DNA from: DASQMT01 sp963839615
Lineage (GTDB): Bacteria > Actinomycetota > Thermoleophilia > Solirubrobacterales > Solirubrobacteraceae
Reading direction: 5' to 3'
Assembly (NCBI GenBank): GCA_963839615.1
Contig: CAWIVY010000011.1
Coordinates: 1 to 64,000, forward strand
Length of the DNA stretch: 64,000 bases
Shown here: positions 41,851 to 50,273 of the stretch, piece by piece
Numbering within the stretch: position 1 is the first letter of the stretch
Layout: every line of letters begins with the position of its first letter
The notes under the pieces: model-generated
The model's database searches: none
Told to the model about the DNA's origin: nothing
The model's input: only the letters and a program-made list of their open reading frames with translations
Made by a program: the position numbers and the translations under genes

Positions 41851-43308
41851 ATGGATGCGCTCGCCTTCCTGCCGGCAACGGAGCTGGCCGCACGAATCCG
41901 CGACGGCTCGTTCACCGCACGCGAGGCCGTCGAGGCCGCGCTCCGGCGCGTCGAGGCGATCGACCCGCAGCTCGGCGCGTTCGTCGAGCTGGACGCCGAT
42001 CGGGTGCTCGCCGAGGCGGGCGCGATCGAGCCGGGCGACCCGCGCCCGTTCGCCGGCGTGCCGATCGGGGTCAAGGCGAACGTCGCCGTGGCCGGCCAGT
42101 GCATGAACTTCGGCTCGCGCTTCCTCGCGGGGCACCGGCCGACGCACAACGCGTACCTCGTCCGCCGGTTGCGCGAGGCGGGCTTCGTGATCATCGGCGC
42201 GACGAACATGCCCGAGTTCGGGATCCTGCCGACGACCGAGCCGCGCCACACCGGGCCCACGCGCAACCCGTGGGACACGTCGCGTACGCCGGGCGGCTCG
42301 TCCGGCGGCTCCGCCGCGGCGGTCGCGGCCGGCCTCGTCCCGCTCGCGCACGCGAGCGACGGCGGCGGGTCGCTGCGGATCCCGGCCGCCTGCTGCGGGC
42401 TCGTCGGCCTGAAGCCGAGCCGCGGGCGCGTCTCGCGCGGGCCTGACCTCGGCGACTCGTTCCTGGTGTCGGACGGCGTGCTCTCGCGCACGGTTGCCGA
42501 GACCGCGCTGCTGCTCGACGTGCTGGCCGGCTACGAGCCGGGCGACGCCACGTGGGCGCCGCGGCCCGCCGAGCCGTACACGCTCGCGATGCGGCGCGAC
42601 CCCGGCAAGCTCCGGATCGCCATGACGCTCGCCAACGCGCTCGAAGTCGAGGCCGATCCCGAGGTCGTGCACGGCCTGCACTCGGCAGCGACGCTGCTGC
42701 GCGAGCTGGGCCACGAGGTCGTCGAGGACTCGCCGGCGCTGCCGGCCGCCGACTCGCTCGAGATCTTCCTGCAGGTCTTCGGCCCCGCCATCGCGCTCGG
42801 GATCGGGCTCGGCGAGCGCCTCAACGGGCGCCCGCCCCAGGAGGACGAGATCGAGCCGATGTCCCGCGTGGTGCTCGAGCTGGCGCGCGAGCTGCCGTCG
42901 ACCGGCTACCTGACCGCGCTGGCACAGCTCCAGCTCCTGGCGCGCGGAACGGTGGCGTTCTTCGCCGACTACGACCTGCTGCTCACCCCCGTGCTCGCCT
43001 CGCGCCCGCTCCCGATCGGCGAGCTCGACGGGTGCGGCTCCGACCCGCTCGCAGATCTGCACCGCTCGGGCACGTTCGCGCCCTACACGTCGCTCTTCAA
43101 CGTCACCGGGCAGCCTGCGATCTCGGTGCCGGTCGGCTTCGGGGAGGACGGGCTGCCGACGGCGGTCCAGCTCGTCGGCCATCCGCTCGGCGAGGAGACG
43201 CTGCTCCAGGTCGCGGCGCAGATCGAGGCCGCACGACCCTGGGCCGACCGGCGCCCGGCGCTGGCCGAGGTGTCTAGCGGGAGGTCCCGCGGAGCGGGCG
43301 GCGCGTAA
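41851..43308 (+). CDS. Amidase signature family enzyme
   Basis: 485 residues from ATG 41851; GTG 41836 is a longer alternative. Ser-cisSer-Lys triad visible: Lys in PIGVKANVAVAG, the Gly-Ser-rich TPGGSSGGSAAAVAAGLVPLAHASDGGGSLRIPAACCG (cis-Ser and nucleophilic Ser). C-terminal NVTGQPAISVPVGFGEDGLPTAVQLVG is typical. Hydrolyses an amide; substrate unknown. No GatB/GatC neighbours, so not a GatA. Divergent from citrate synthase; 3' end overlaps the next minus-strand gene by 35 bases. Confidence 0.93.
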   Translation: MDALAFLPATELAARIRDGSFTAREAVEAALRRVEAIDPQLGAFVELDADRVLAEAGAIEPGDPRPFAGVPIGVKANVAVAGQCMNFGSRFLAGHRPTHNAYLVRRLREAGFVIIGATNMPEFGILPTTEPRHTGPTRNPWDTSRTPGGSSGGSAAAVAAGLVPLAHASDGGGSLRIPAACCGLVGLKPSRGRVSRGPDLGDSFLVSDGVLSRTVAETALLLDVLAGYEPGDATWAPRPAEPYTLAMRRDPGKLRIAMTLANALEVEADPEVVHGLHSAATLLRELGHEVVEDSPALPAADSLEIFLQVFGPAIALGIGLGERLNGRPPQEDEIEPMSRVVLELARELPSTGYLTALAQLQLLARGTVAFFADYDLLLTPVLASRPLPIGELDGCGSDPLADLHRSGTFAPYTSLFNVTGQPAISVPVGFGEDGLPTAVQLVGHPLGEETLLQVAAQIEAARPWADRRPALAEVSSGRSRGAGGA

Positions 43309-44131
43309 GGCCGAGGCCGTCGGCCGGCGCGCGTGGAGCCACGCCCAGCGCCCCGGCATCCGCGGTGCCGCGCGCGGAGGTCATCGGGGCGGTCGCGCGG
43401 GCGGCCTCGTCCCAGGTGACCAGTGCGGCCGGGCCCGTCAGCGCCTCGTAGGCACGCAGGGCGGGCCGCAGCAGCGCCGGCGGGACGGTGAGCGCGCGCC
43501 CGCCGGATGCCAGCCTCGCGAATCCGCGCCAGCTCAGCTCCTGCGGCCCCGCCAACTCGTGCCGCTCGTGCGCCGCGGGCGGGCGGTCGAGCACCGCGAG
43601 CAGGCAGCTCGCGACGTCGTCGGCGCAGATCGGCTGCACCGGCGCGGCGGCCCGGCCGGCGAGCAGTCGCGGGCGCGACTCGCCGGGCGCGTAGATCACG
43701 GAGCTCGCGAAGGTGGCCGTGGCCATCGCGGACCCGGCGACCGCCTCCTCGGCCAGCGCCTTGGCACGGTGGACGCGCAGCGGGTGCTGCGGCACGGCGC
43801 CCAGCGGCGTCAGGAACAGGAAGCGCTCGACACCCGCGCCCTCGGCAGCGCGCAGCAGCCGCCAGGTGGCCAGGCCGTTGAGCTCCTCGAGGCCCGCTGC
43901 GGGCTGGTCGCGCCAGGCGCCGGCGAGGTGCACGACCGTGCTCACGCCGCGCAGCGCATGACGGAACGAGGCCGGGTCGGCGAGATCGCCCAGCGCGATC
44001 TGCACCCGCACGCGGGCAGGCCCCAGCCCGCGCGGGTCGCGGACCAGGCAGCGGACCGCTTCACGGCGCACGGTCAGGCGCGGCAACAGCGCCGCTCCGA
44101 CCCTCCCGGTGGCGCCTGTCAGCAGGAGCAC
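43274..44131 (-). CDS. NAD(P)-binding epimerase-like protein (atypical SDR)
   Basis: 285 residues from GTG 44131 (VLLLTGATGRVGAALLP). Glycine-rich TGATGRVG, RCLVRDP, GDLADPASFRHALRGVSTVVHLAG, and ICADDVASCLLAVLDRPP are those of extended/atypical SDR proteins related to NmrA/complex I assembly-type epimerases. The active-site Tyr-x3-Lys is not evident, so it may be a non-catalytic NAD(P)-binding protein. Convergent with the amidase, divergent from the ferredoxin. Confidence 0.82.
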   Translation of the reverse strand: MLLLTGATGRVGAALLPRLTVRREAVRCLVRDPRGLGPARVRVQIALGDLADPASFRHALRGVSTVVHLAGAWRDQPAAGLEELNGLATWRLLRAAEGAGVERFLFLTPLGAVPQHPLRVHRAKALAEEAVAGSAMATATFASSVIYAPGESRPRLLAGRAAAPVQPICADDVASCLLAVLDRPPAAHERHELAGPQELSWRGFARLASGGRALTVPPALLRPALRAYEALTGPAALVTWDEAARATAPMTSARGTADAGALGVAPRAPADGLGLTRRPLRGTSR

Positions 44132-44193
44132 GGGCCGGAGCCTAGAATGCCGGGCTCCCTCCCCGCTGCGCAATCGACCCTGAGAGATCAGCC

Positions 44194-44457
44194 ATGGCCT
44201 ACGTGATCGCAGAGCCCTGCATCGGCACCAAGGACAACTCGTGCGTCGAGGTCTGCCCGGTCGATTGCATCCATCCCACGCCGGACGAGCCCGACTACGA
44301 CAAGGTCGAGATGCTCTACATCGACCCCGAGGAGTGCATCGACTGCGACGCCTGCGTCGAGGCCTGCCCGGTCGATGCCTGCTTCGCCGAGGACCAGCTC
44401 CCGGACGAATGGGCGGAGTTCGCACAGCGCAACGCGGCCTACTTCGCGGGGAAGTAA
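44194..44457 (+). CDS. fdxA: 7Fe-type ferredoxin ([3Fe-4S][4Fe-4S])
   Basis: 87 residues. Cys9-x7-Cys17-x3-Cys21-x3-Cys25 (CIGTKDNSCVEVCPVDC) and a second motif CIDCDACVEACPVDAC at residues 48-63. The spaced first motif is characteristic of actinobacterial seven-iron ferredoxins. Electron carrier in the cytoplasm, for example for P450 or oxidoreductase partners. Followed by a strong terminator, so monocistronic. Confidence 0.95.
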   Translation: MAYVIAEPCIGTKDNSCVEVCPVDCIHPTPDEPDYDKVEMLYIDPEECIDCDACVEACPVDACFAEDQLPDEWAEFAQRNAAYFAGK

Positions 44458-44493
44458 GAGAGGCTACGTCCCAGCTCATCTGGACGCATGTCG

Positions 44494-44519
44494 AAAAGCC
44501 CCGCTCAGCGGGGCTTTTT
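44494..44519 (+). terminator. Rho-independent terminator after the ferredoxin gene
   Basis: AAAAGCCCCGC, loop TCA, GCGGGGCTTTT(T): an 11-bp perfect stem with A-tract and T-tract, the cleanest intrinsic terminator in the window. It separates fdxA from the repeat-protein operon, and shows that the next gene cannot start upstream of about 44,520. Confidence 0.95.
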
Positions 44520-44589
44520 CGTGAACCAGGGCGCTCGCAGCGGTTTGCTGGCAGCTGGTCAGGGAATAACCCGCCGCAAAAGTCGAGCG

Positions 44590-45729
44590 ATGAGACGGGA
44601 GCGGACCGTGGACGACGAACTTGAGCGCGTGTCGAACGACCATGACCTCGAGCAGGTCTCGATGGACGAGATCGAGGCCGAGGACGCGACATCGCTGCCG
44701 AACAAAGAGGTGATGTCGCTGCTCGACGTCAACGCGAACGTCGATCTCGGCCTCAACCTCGCGGCGCCGGTCGACCTCGCCGCCGCAGCGAACCTCAACC
44801 TGGCCGCGCCGATCGAGGCGGCGGCGAGCGCGAACGTGCTCAGCGACGACGCCCAGGCCGTCGCCATCTCACAGCAGCACGGCACCCTCGACCAGGGCAT
44901 CAGCGGCAGCGCGGAGGCGACCGCGCCCCAGAACGCCGAGCTCATCCAGGACGCGAACTCGGACGACGGCGGCGCGACCGCCGGGACCGGCACCGCGGCG
45001 GCGACCCCGGTGGCCGGCGCCACGGGCGGCCTGGCCGACGGCGCGGTCGGAGACACCACCGGCGCGGTGGGCGACACGGTCGACGGCGTGGCCGGCGACA
45101 CGACCGACACGGTCGGCGGCACGACCGACGGCCTCGGCGACACCGTCGACGGCGTGGTCGGCGACACGACCGACACGGTCGGCGGCGTGACCGACGGCGT
45201 CGGCGGCACGGTCGACGGCGTGACCGACGGCGTAGGCGGCGTGACCGACGGCGCCACCGGCGGCACGGTCGGCGGCGTGACCGACGGCGTCGGCGATGCG
45301 GTCGGCGACACCGGCGGCACGGTCGGCGGCGTCACCGACGGCGTCGGCGGCGCGGTCGGCGGCGTGACGGACGGCGTCGGCGGCGTGACCGATGGCGTAG
45401 GCGGCGTGACCGACGGCGTCGGTGGCGCGGTCGGCGGCGCAACCGACGGCGTCACGGGCGGTGTCGACTCGCTGCTGTCCGGCGGCAGCCTGCTCGACGC
45501 CAACGTCGACATCCACGCGAACGCCGACGTGGCGGCTCCGATCAACGGCGCCATCGCGGCCAACGCCAACGTCGCCGCTCCGATCAACGCATCCGTGGCG
45601 GCGAACATCGGCTCCGACGGGGCCGTGGCGCAGTCGCTCGCGGACCAGCAGGTCGACATCAACCAGGAGCTGGATGACGTCTCGGCGGACGCCACCGCCG
45701 AGCAGAACGCCACGATCGACCAGCAGTAG
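44590..45729 (+). CDS. Repetitive protein with acidic leader-like N-terminus; candidate substrate of the adjacent RRE-M50 protease
   Basis: 379 residues from ATG 44590; GTG 44608 with a GGGAG site is an alternative. There is no signal peptide and no membrane helix. Residues 1-42 are acidic (DDELERVSNDHDLEQVSMDE ... LPNKEVM) and look like a leader peptide. Residues ~43-120 (SLLDVNANVDLGLNLAAPV ... PQNAELIQ) and 301-379 (SLLDANVDIHANADVAAPI ... EQNATIDQ) are related to each other: Ala/Asn/Asp-rich modules. Between them, ~147-293 is a tandem array of GGVTDGV-like units. There are no cysteines or aromatic residues in the array. Followed 27 bases later by the M50 gene. Family not named; export and assembly at the cell surface are inference. 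Confidence 0.8.
   Translation: MRRERTVDDELERVSNDHDLEQVSMDEIEAEDATSLPNKEVMSLLDVNANVDLGLNLAAPVDLAAAANLNLAAPIEAAASANVLSDDAQAVAISQQHGTLDQGISGSAEATAPQNAELIQDANSDDGGATAGTGTAAATPVAGATGGLADGAVGDTTGAVGDTVDGVAGDTTDTVGGTTDGLGDTVDGVVGDTTDTVGGVTDGVGGTVDGVTDGVGGVTDGATGGTVGGVTDGVGDAVGDTGGTVGGVTDGVGGAVGGVTDGVGGVTDGVGGVTDGVGGAVGGATDGVTGGVDSLLSGGSLLDANVDIHANADVAAPINGAIAANANVAAPINASVAANIGSDGAVAQSLADQQVDINQELDDVSADATAEQNATIDQQ
45043..45468 (+). repeat. Tandem coding repeat of GGVTDGV-type units
   Basis: DNA units of roughly 21 bases (GGCGGCGTGACCGACGGCGTC and variants) encode alternating GGVTDGV, GDTTDTV, GGAVGGV and GDAVGDT segments. The 3' copies (about 45,320-45,430) are nearly identical, the 5' copies more diverged, as expected of recent expansion by slippage or unequal crossing-over. 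Copy number may vary between strains. Confidence 0.85.
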
Positions 45730-45756
45730 CGTCACGGGCAGACCGGGAGCGATCGC

Positions 45757-48279
45757 ATGAGCGTGACCGTCGACCGGTCTGCTGCGCCTGCCGCAACGGA
45801 AGCTCCGAGTGCCCTCGCGCCGGCCGAGGGCCTCGAGCTTCTCGGCGAGGTCAGCGGTTCGGGCTACAAGGAAGGCACGCGGCTGGTACGCCGCGCCGAC
45901 GGCCAGATGGTCCAGCTCGGGCCGCTCATGTACGGGCTGCTCGAGGAGATCGACGGCGAGCGCGACCACACCGCGGTCGCCTCGGCCATGTCCGAACGGC
46001 TCGGGCGCCGGCTCGATGCCGAGCAGGTCCTCCGGATCGGCGAGAAGCTCGGCGAGCAGGGCCTGCTGGCCGGCTCGGAGGACAAAGCGCCCCCGCGCTC
46101 GAACCCGCTGCTCGCGCTGCGCTGGAAGGTCCTGTTCACCGATCCGAACGTGACGCGGCGCGTCACCGCGCCGTTCCAGTGGCTGTTCCGCCCCTGGGTG
46201 CTGGTCCCGGCGCTGGCCGGCTTCCTCGCCGTCTGCTGGTTCGTGCTCGTCCACCAGGGCGTCGCGGCCGCGACCGCGCAGGCGTTCACCAACCCGGAGC
46301 TGCTGCTGCTCGTCCTCGCCCTCACGATCGCGTCGGCAGCGTTCCACGAGATCGGTCACGCCGCGGCCTGCCGCTACGGGGGCGGCCGCCCGAGCGGCAT
46401 GGGCGCCGGCATCTACATCGTGTGGCCGGCCTTCTACACGGACGTGACCGACGCCTACCGGCTGCCCCGTCGCGGCCGCCTGCGAACCGATCTCGGCGGC
46501 ATCTACTTCAACACCCTCATCGCCGTGATCACGCTCGGCGTCTGGCTCGCCACGGGCGTCGACGCGCTGCTGCTGCTGATCGCGATCCAGATGCTGGGGA
46601 TCGTCACGAACCTCTCGCCGGTGTTCCGCGCCGACGGCTACCACATCCTCTCCGACGCGACCGGGGTGCCCGACCTCTATGCGCATCTGGGCCCGACGCT
46701 GCGGCGCCTGCTCCCGTGGAGGAAGCGGGAGCCATCCGCGCTGAAGGGCTGGGCACGCACGTTCGTGACCGTCTGGGTGCTCGTCATCGTCCCGATCCTG
46801 CTCGGCATGGCTTTCACCGCCATCCTGCTCTTCCCGAAGCTCGCGGCGTCAGCCTGGGAGAGCGGCTCCGACCTCGTCGCGGCGATTCCCGACCAGGCCG
46901 GCGACGGCGACGTGCTCGGGCTGCTCGCCTCGGTCGTGCGCCTGTTCGCGCTGGCGCTGCCGGTGGCCGGCGTGGCGCTGATCGTCCAGCGACTGCTCGC
47001 CTCGACGGGGCGCCAGGCGTGGCGCTGGAGCGCCGGGCGGCCGCCGCGCCGGGCCCTCGTGCTCGCCGGGGCGGCTGGGCTCATCGCCCTGCTCACCTGG
47101 GTCTGGTGGCCGTCCGGCCAGTACCGCCCGGTGCGCCCGACCGACGACGGCACGCTGGTGGGGGCCTTCACGACGGTCAGCGCTCCCTCGTCCGTAGCCC
47201 GCCCGCAAGCCGTGGTCGCGCCGCCCCGCCTGGCGCCCGGCCGCCACCTGGCCGTCGCGCTGATCCCGCGCGGCGGGCCGACCGATGAGCATCCGGCGCT
47301 GTACGTCGTCAACGGAAGCGACGAGCGGCCGACGATCCTCGTCAGCCCCGACGCGCCGGACGCCGCCGAGGCGCCGACGCTCGACGAGCCCGCAGCCGGC
47401 GGGGTGGGAACCGGCGCGGACGCGGCGGCGGACGCGGATGCTGCGACCGCACCGCGCGTGGACGCACCGTCCACTCCCACCGGGCCGGCGGCCCAGCTCC
47501 CGTTCAAGCTGCCGGACGCGCCGGGCGAGGGCGACTCCCAGGCGCTCGCCACCAACACCACCGACGGCGGCATCGTCTACGACGTCGCGTACTCGCTCGT
47601 CACCGTGTCCGGCGGCGATGCGGTCGACAACGAGAACTCCGCGTATGCGCTCGCGAGCTGCGACGCCTGCACGACCTTGGCGGTCTCCTTCCAGCTCGTC
47701 CTCGTGGTCGGGCAGAGCGACGTGATCACGCCGATCAACGTCGCCGAGGCACTCAACCTCGACTGCCCGGAGTGCGTCACGACGGCGATCGCGAAGCAGA
47801 TCGTGGTCTCGGTCACGTCCGCGCCCTCCGAGGAGCTGCTGCGCCGGCTCAACGAGGAGCTCCAGAAGCTCGACGCGATCGACGTGAACGACTCGCCCGC
47901 CGAAGTCCTCGCTCAGCTCAACGCGGTCACCGATGCGATCCAGCGCGAGTTGGACGCGAGCGGGATCACGTACCCGGACGCCACGCCGACGCCGACACCC
48001 GGGGAGAGCCCGGACGCGGCGGAGGACCCGGACGCGGCGGGGACACCGGAGGCGACGGAGACACCCGACGCGAGCGCGACGCCGAACTCCACGACCAGTC
48101 CAACGCCGACACCCACCCCGTCGCCGGCACCGGCACCGGCCGAAACGCCGCCGGCGACCGTGACGCCGACTCCGACACCGAGTCCGACCCCGACCCTGAC
48201 TCCGACTCCATCACCGACGGCGTCGGCGACGGCCACGCTCACGCCGACCAGCACACCCACGCCGACGCCTTCGCCGTGA
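45757..48279 (+). CDS. RRE (PqqD-like) - M50 membrane zinc metalloprotease with secreted four-Cys domain and Pro/Thr tail
   Basis: 840 residues. Domain order: (1) ~40-105 PqqD-like fold (TRLVRRADGQMVQLGPLMYGLLEEIDG), the RiPP recognition element type; (2) membrane domain ~145-420 with HEIGH zinc motif at 197-201 and a third-ligand candidate in FRADGYHILSD (Asp293/Asp300), as in YydH-like peptide zinc metalloproteases; (3) a further membrane helix near 445 (LVLAGAAGLIALLTWVWW); (4) an extracytoplasmic domain ~580-700 with CDAC (635-638) and CPEC (670-673); (5) a Pro/Thr/Ser tail from ~743 to 840, resembling a wall-spanning stalk. It follows the repeat protein by 27 bases with a GGGAG site. Expected role: recognises, cleaves and perhaps exports a leader-bearing polypeptide; the neighbour is the obvious candidate. 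Confidence 0.85.
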   Translation: MSVTVDRSAAPAATEAPSALAPAEGLELLGEVSGSGYKEGTRLVRRADGQMVQLGPLMYGLLEEIDGERDHTAVASAMSERLGRRLDAEQVLRIGEKLGEQGLLAGSEDKAPPRSNPLLALRWKVLFTDPNVTRRVTAPFQWLFRPWVLVPALAGFLAVCWFVLVHQGVAAATAQAFTNPELLLLVLALTIASAAFHEIGHAAACRYGGGRPSGMGAGIYIVWPAFYTDVTDAYRLPRRGRLRTDLGGIYFNTLIAVITLGVWLATGVDALLLLIAIQMLGIVTNLSPVFRADGYHILSDATGVPDLYAHLGPTLRRLLPWRKREPSALKGWARTFVTVWVLVIVPILLGMAFTAILLFPKLAASAWESGSDLVAAIPDQAGDGDVLGLLASVVRLFALALPVAGVALIVQRLLASTGRQAWRWSAGRPPRRALVLAGAAGLIALLTWVWWPSGQYRPVRPTDDGTLVGAFTTVSAPSSVARPQAVVAPPRLAPGRHLAVALIPRGGPTDEHPALYVVNGSDERPTILVSPDAPDAAEAPTLDEPAAGGVGTGADAAADADAATAPRVDAPSTPTGPAAQLPFKLPDAPGEGDSQALATNTTDGGIVYDVAYSLVTVSGGDAVDNENSAYALASCDACTTLAVSFQLVLVVGQSDVITPINVAEALNLDCPECVTTAIAKQIVVSVTSAPSEELLRRLNEELQKLDAIDVNDSPAEVLAQLNAVTDAIQRELDASGITYPDATPTPTPGESPDAAEDPDAAGTPEATETPDASATPNSTTSPTPTPTPSPAPAPAETPPATVTPTPTPSPTPTLTPTPSPTASATATLTPTSTPTPTPSP

Positions 48280-48280
48280 T

Positions 48281-48293
48281 CCGGCGAAGCCGG
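48281..48293. terminator. Small hairpin between the M50 and Crp genes
   Basis: CCGGC-GAA-GCCGG in the 19-base gap between the two convergent stop codons. Short stem, no T tract; weak terminator candidate for either strand. Confidence 0.3.
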
Positions 48294-48298
48294 CGCGG

Positions 48299-48961
48299 TC
48301 AGCCGGCCCTGTTTCGGAGCGCCTCCATGTCGAGCACCGTGATCGCGCGGCGCTCCGTCTCCACCCAGCGCAGGCCGCGGAGGGTGTGGAGCGCCTTGTT
48401 GACGCCCTCGCGCGAGGAGCCGACCCAGCTCGCGAGCTCCTCCTGCGTGATCGGCAGGTCGATCAGCACGCCGCCGTCGGGCTGCCGGCGACCGTACTCG
48501 GCGGCGAGCTCGACGAGCCGCGCCGCGACCCGCCCGATCGTGTCGGAGGCGCCGAACTCTGCGCGCTTGCGGTCGGCCTCGCGCAGGCGCGCGATCAGCC
48601 GCGTGAGGATCCACAACGACGCCTTCGGCGAGCGTTCCAGGAACGCGCGGAAGTCGGCCACCGGGATCACCAGCGCCTCGACGGGGTCGACCGCGGTGAC
48701 GCCGGCCGAACGCGGCTGACCGTCGATCGCCGAGAGCTCGCCGAGCACCTCGCCCGGGCCGCGGAACGCGAGCACGGACTCGCGCCCGTCCTCGGAGATC
48801 GACGCGATCTTCACCCGCCCCTCGGTCAGCAGCATCACCCGGTCCGAAGCCTGACTCTCCTGGAACAGCGCGGTACCGCTCGGGAAGCGCCGCGCGACAC
48901 CGCGCGCATGCAGATGCGCCACCTCTTCGGCGGAGAGGGCGTCGAGAAAGCGGTCGGACAC
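48299..48961 (-). CDS. Crp/Fnr-family transcriptional regulator
   Basis: 220 residues. cNMP-binding beta-barrel (FPSGTALFQESQASDRVMLLTEGRVKIAS, GEVLGELSAIDGQPRSAGVTAV; the phosphate-cassette GELSAIDGxxRSA is present), long C-helix, and HTH (LPITQEELASWVGSSREGVNKALHTLRGLRWVET). No N-terminal cysteines, so cAMP/Crp-like rather than Fnr-like. Cytoplasmic DNA-binding protein. Convergent with the M50 gene and 2 bases from the Mrp stop; co-transcribed with mrp. Confidence 0.93.
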   Translation of the reverse strand: MSDRFLDALSAEEVAHLHARGVARRFPSGTALFQESQASDRVMLLTEGRVKIASISEDGRESVLAFRGPGEVLGELSAIDGQPRSAGVTAVDPVEALVIPVADFRAFLERSPKASLWILTRLIARLREADRKRAEFGASDTIGRVAARLVELAAEYGRRQPDGGVLIDLPITQEELASWVGSSREGVNKALHTLRGLRWVETERRAITVLDMEALRNRAG

Positions 48962-48963
48962 CG

Positions 48964-50103
48964 CTACGCCATCGGCAGACTCATTCCGACCGGCTGCGGG
49001 GCCGCGGCCGGCGCCGGCGCCTGGAGCACGGGCAGCTCGATCGGGGACATCGCGATGATGCCCCGCGCGGCCTGGCGGATCGCCTGGGCAGCCGGGTCGT
49101 CCGGGTCGGTGACGAGCAGCGGGATGCCGCTGTCGGCGCCCTCGCGAAGCGGCATCGTGAGCGGCACCTTGCCGAGCAGCGGGACGTCGATCTCGTCGGC
49201 CAGCAGCTGGCCGCCGCCCTCGCCGAAGAGCTGGAAGCGCTCGCCGCCGGGCGTCGTGAAGCCCGACATGTTCTCGATCACGCCGCCGATCTCCAGCTTG
49301 ACCTTGTCGGCCATCTGCGCGGAGCGGCGGGCGACCTTCTGCGCCGTCGGCTGGGGCGTGGTCACGATCACGAACTTCGCCTGCGGCAGCAGCGACGCGA
49401 GCGTCATCGAGACGTCACCGGTGCCCGGGGGAAGGTCGATCAGCAGGTGGTCGAGCTCGCCCCAGGCGACGTCCTCGAGGAACTGGGTGAGGGCCTTGTG
49501 CAGCATCGGCCCGCGCCACACGACGGCCTCGTCCTCGTCGAGGAAGAAGCCGATCGACATGACCTTCAGGCCGTACGCCTCGAGCGGGAGGATCTTCCGC
49601 TCGGCCGAGATCTTCGGCCGCTCGGCGCCGAGCCCGAGCATGCGCGGGATCGAGTAGCCCCAGACGTCCGCATCGAGCACGCCGACCTTCTTGCCGTCGG
49701 CCGCCAGCGCGATCGCGAGGTTGACGGTCAGCGAGGACTTGCCCACTCCGCCCTTGCCCGAGCCGATGCAGAGCACCTCGGAGACCTGGGCGAGCGCGCC
49801 CTCGGGAAGCCCGCCGGGACGTCCCAGCTTGCGCTGGAGGCCGGCCTTCTGCTCGTCGCTGAGGACGTCGAAGCCGACGTTGACGCCTTTGACGCCGTCG
49901 AGCGCGCCGACGGCATTCGCCACGGCGGTCTCGAAGTGGTTCTTGATCGGGCAGCCGGGGGTCGTGAGCGAGACCGTGACGTCGACGATCCCCTCGTCGG
50001 ACGTCTCGATCGATCGCACCATGTCGAGCTCGACGATGTCGCGCCGCAGCTCAGGGTCGATTACGACCTTCAGCGCCTCGAGGATCTGCTCTCTCGTTGG
50101 CAT
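48964..50103 (-). CDS. mrp: Mrp/ApbC-family Fe-S cluster carrier ATPase
   Basis: 379 residues from ATG 50103. N-terminal DUF59/MIP18 domain (EQILEALKVVIDPELRRDIVELDMVRSI), deviant Walker A GSGKGGVGKSSLTVNLA, DADVWGYSIPRMLG, LLIDLPPGTGDVSMTLASLLP and VTTPQPTAQKVA. The CxxC of many Mrp proteins is not visible (IENMSGFTTPGG in its place), as in several actinobacterial homologues. Role: Fe-S cluster assembly or transfer, cytoplasmic. Upstream of crp on the same strand. Confidence 0.93.
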   Translation of the reverse strand: MPTREQILEALKVVIDPELRRDIVELDMVRSIETSDEGIVDVTVSLTTPGCPIKNHFETAVANAVGALDGVKGVNVGFDVLSDEQKAGLQRKLGRPGGLPEGALAQVSEVLCIGSGKGGVGKSSLTVNLAIALAADGKKVGVLDADVWGYSIPRMLGLGAERPKISAERKILPLEAYGLKVMSIGFFLDEDEAVVWRGPMLHKALTQFLEDVAWGELDHLLIDLPPGTGDVSMTLASLLPQAKFVIVTTPQPTAQKVARRSAQMADKVKLEIGGVIENMSGFTTPGGERFQLFGEGGGQLLADEIDVPLLGKVPLTMPLREGADSGIPLLVTDPDDPAAQAIRQAARGIIAMSPIELPVLQAPAPAAAPQPVGMSLPMA

Positions 50104-50273
50104 GGGAACCATTGTCGCAGGCCGCGATTGAGCGGTTAAGCACCACCGCCGCACCCGAAGGGCGCGGCGGCGGCTGAGGGAGGAGAGGTACTGCATTCGC
50201 CGGCGGGATATGAGGCCGGCGAACTTGCCCGCACGCGCCGCTCTCCGTCGGCGCGCGGGGGAAGTGCGTGGTG

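Noticed and set aside
44488..44589. Upstream extension of the repeat protein to an ATG at 44488
   Set aside because: The extension runs through the fdxA intrinsic terminator (44494-44519), so it cannot be part of the gene transcribed from a downstream promoter.
45043..45468. CRISPR array
   Set aside because: Repeats are contiguous, in frame and without unique spacers; this is a coding tandem repeat.
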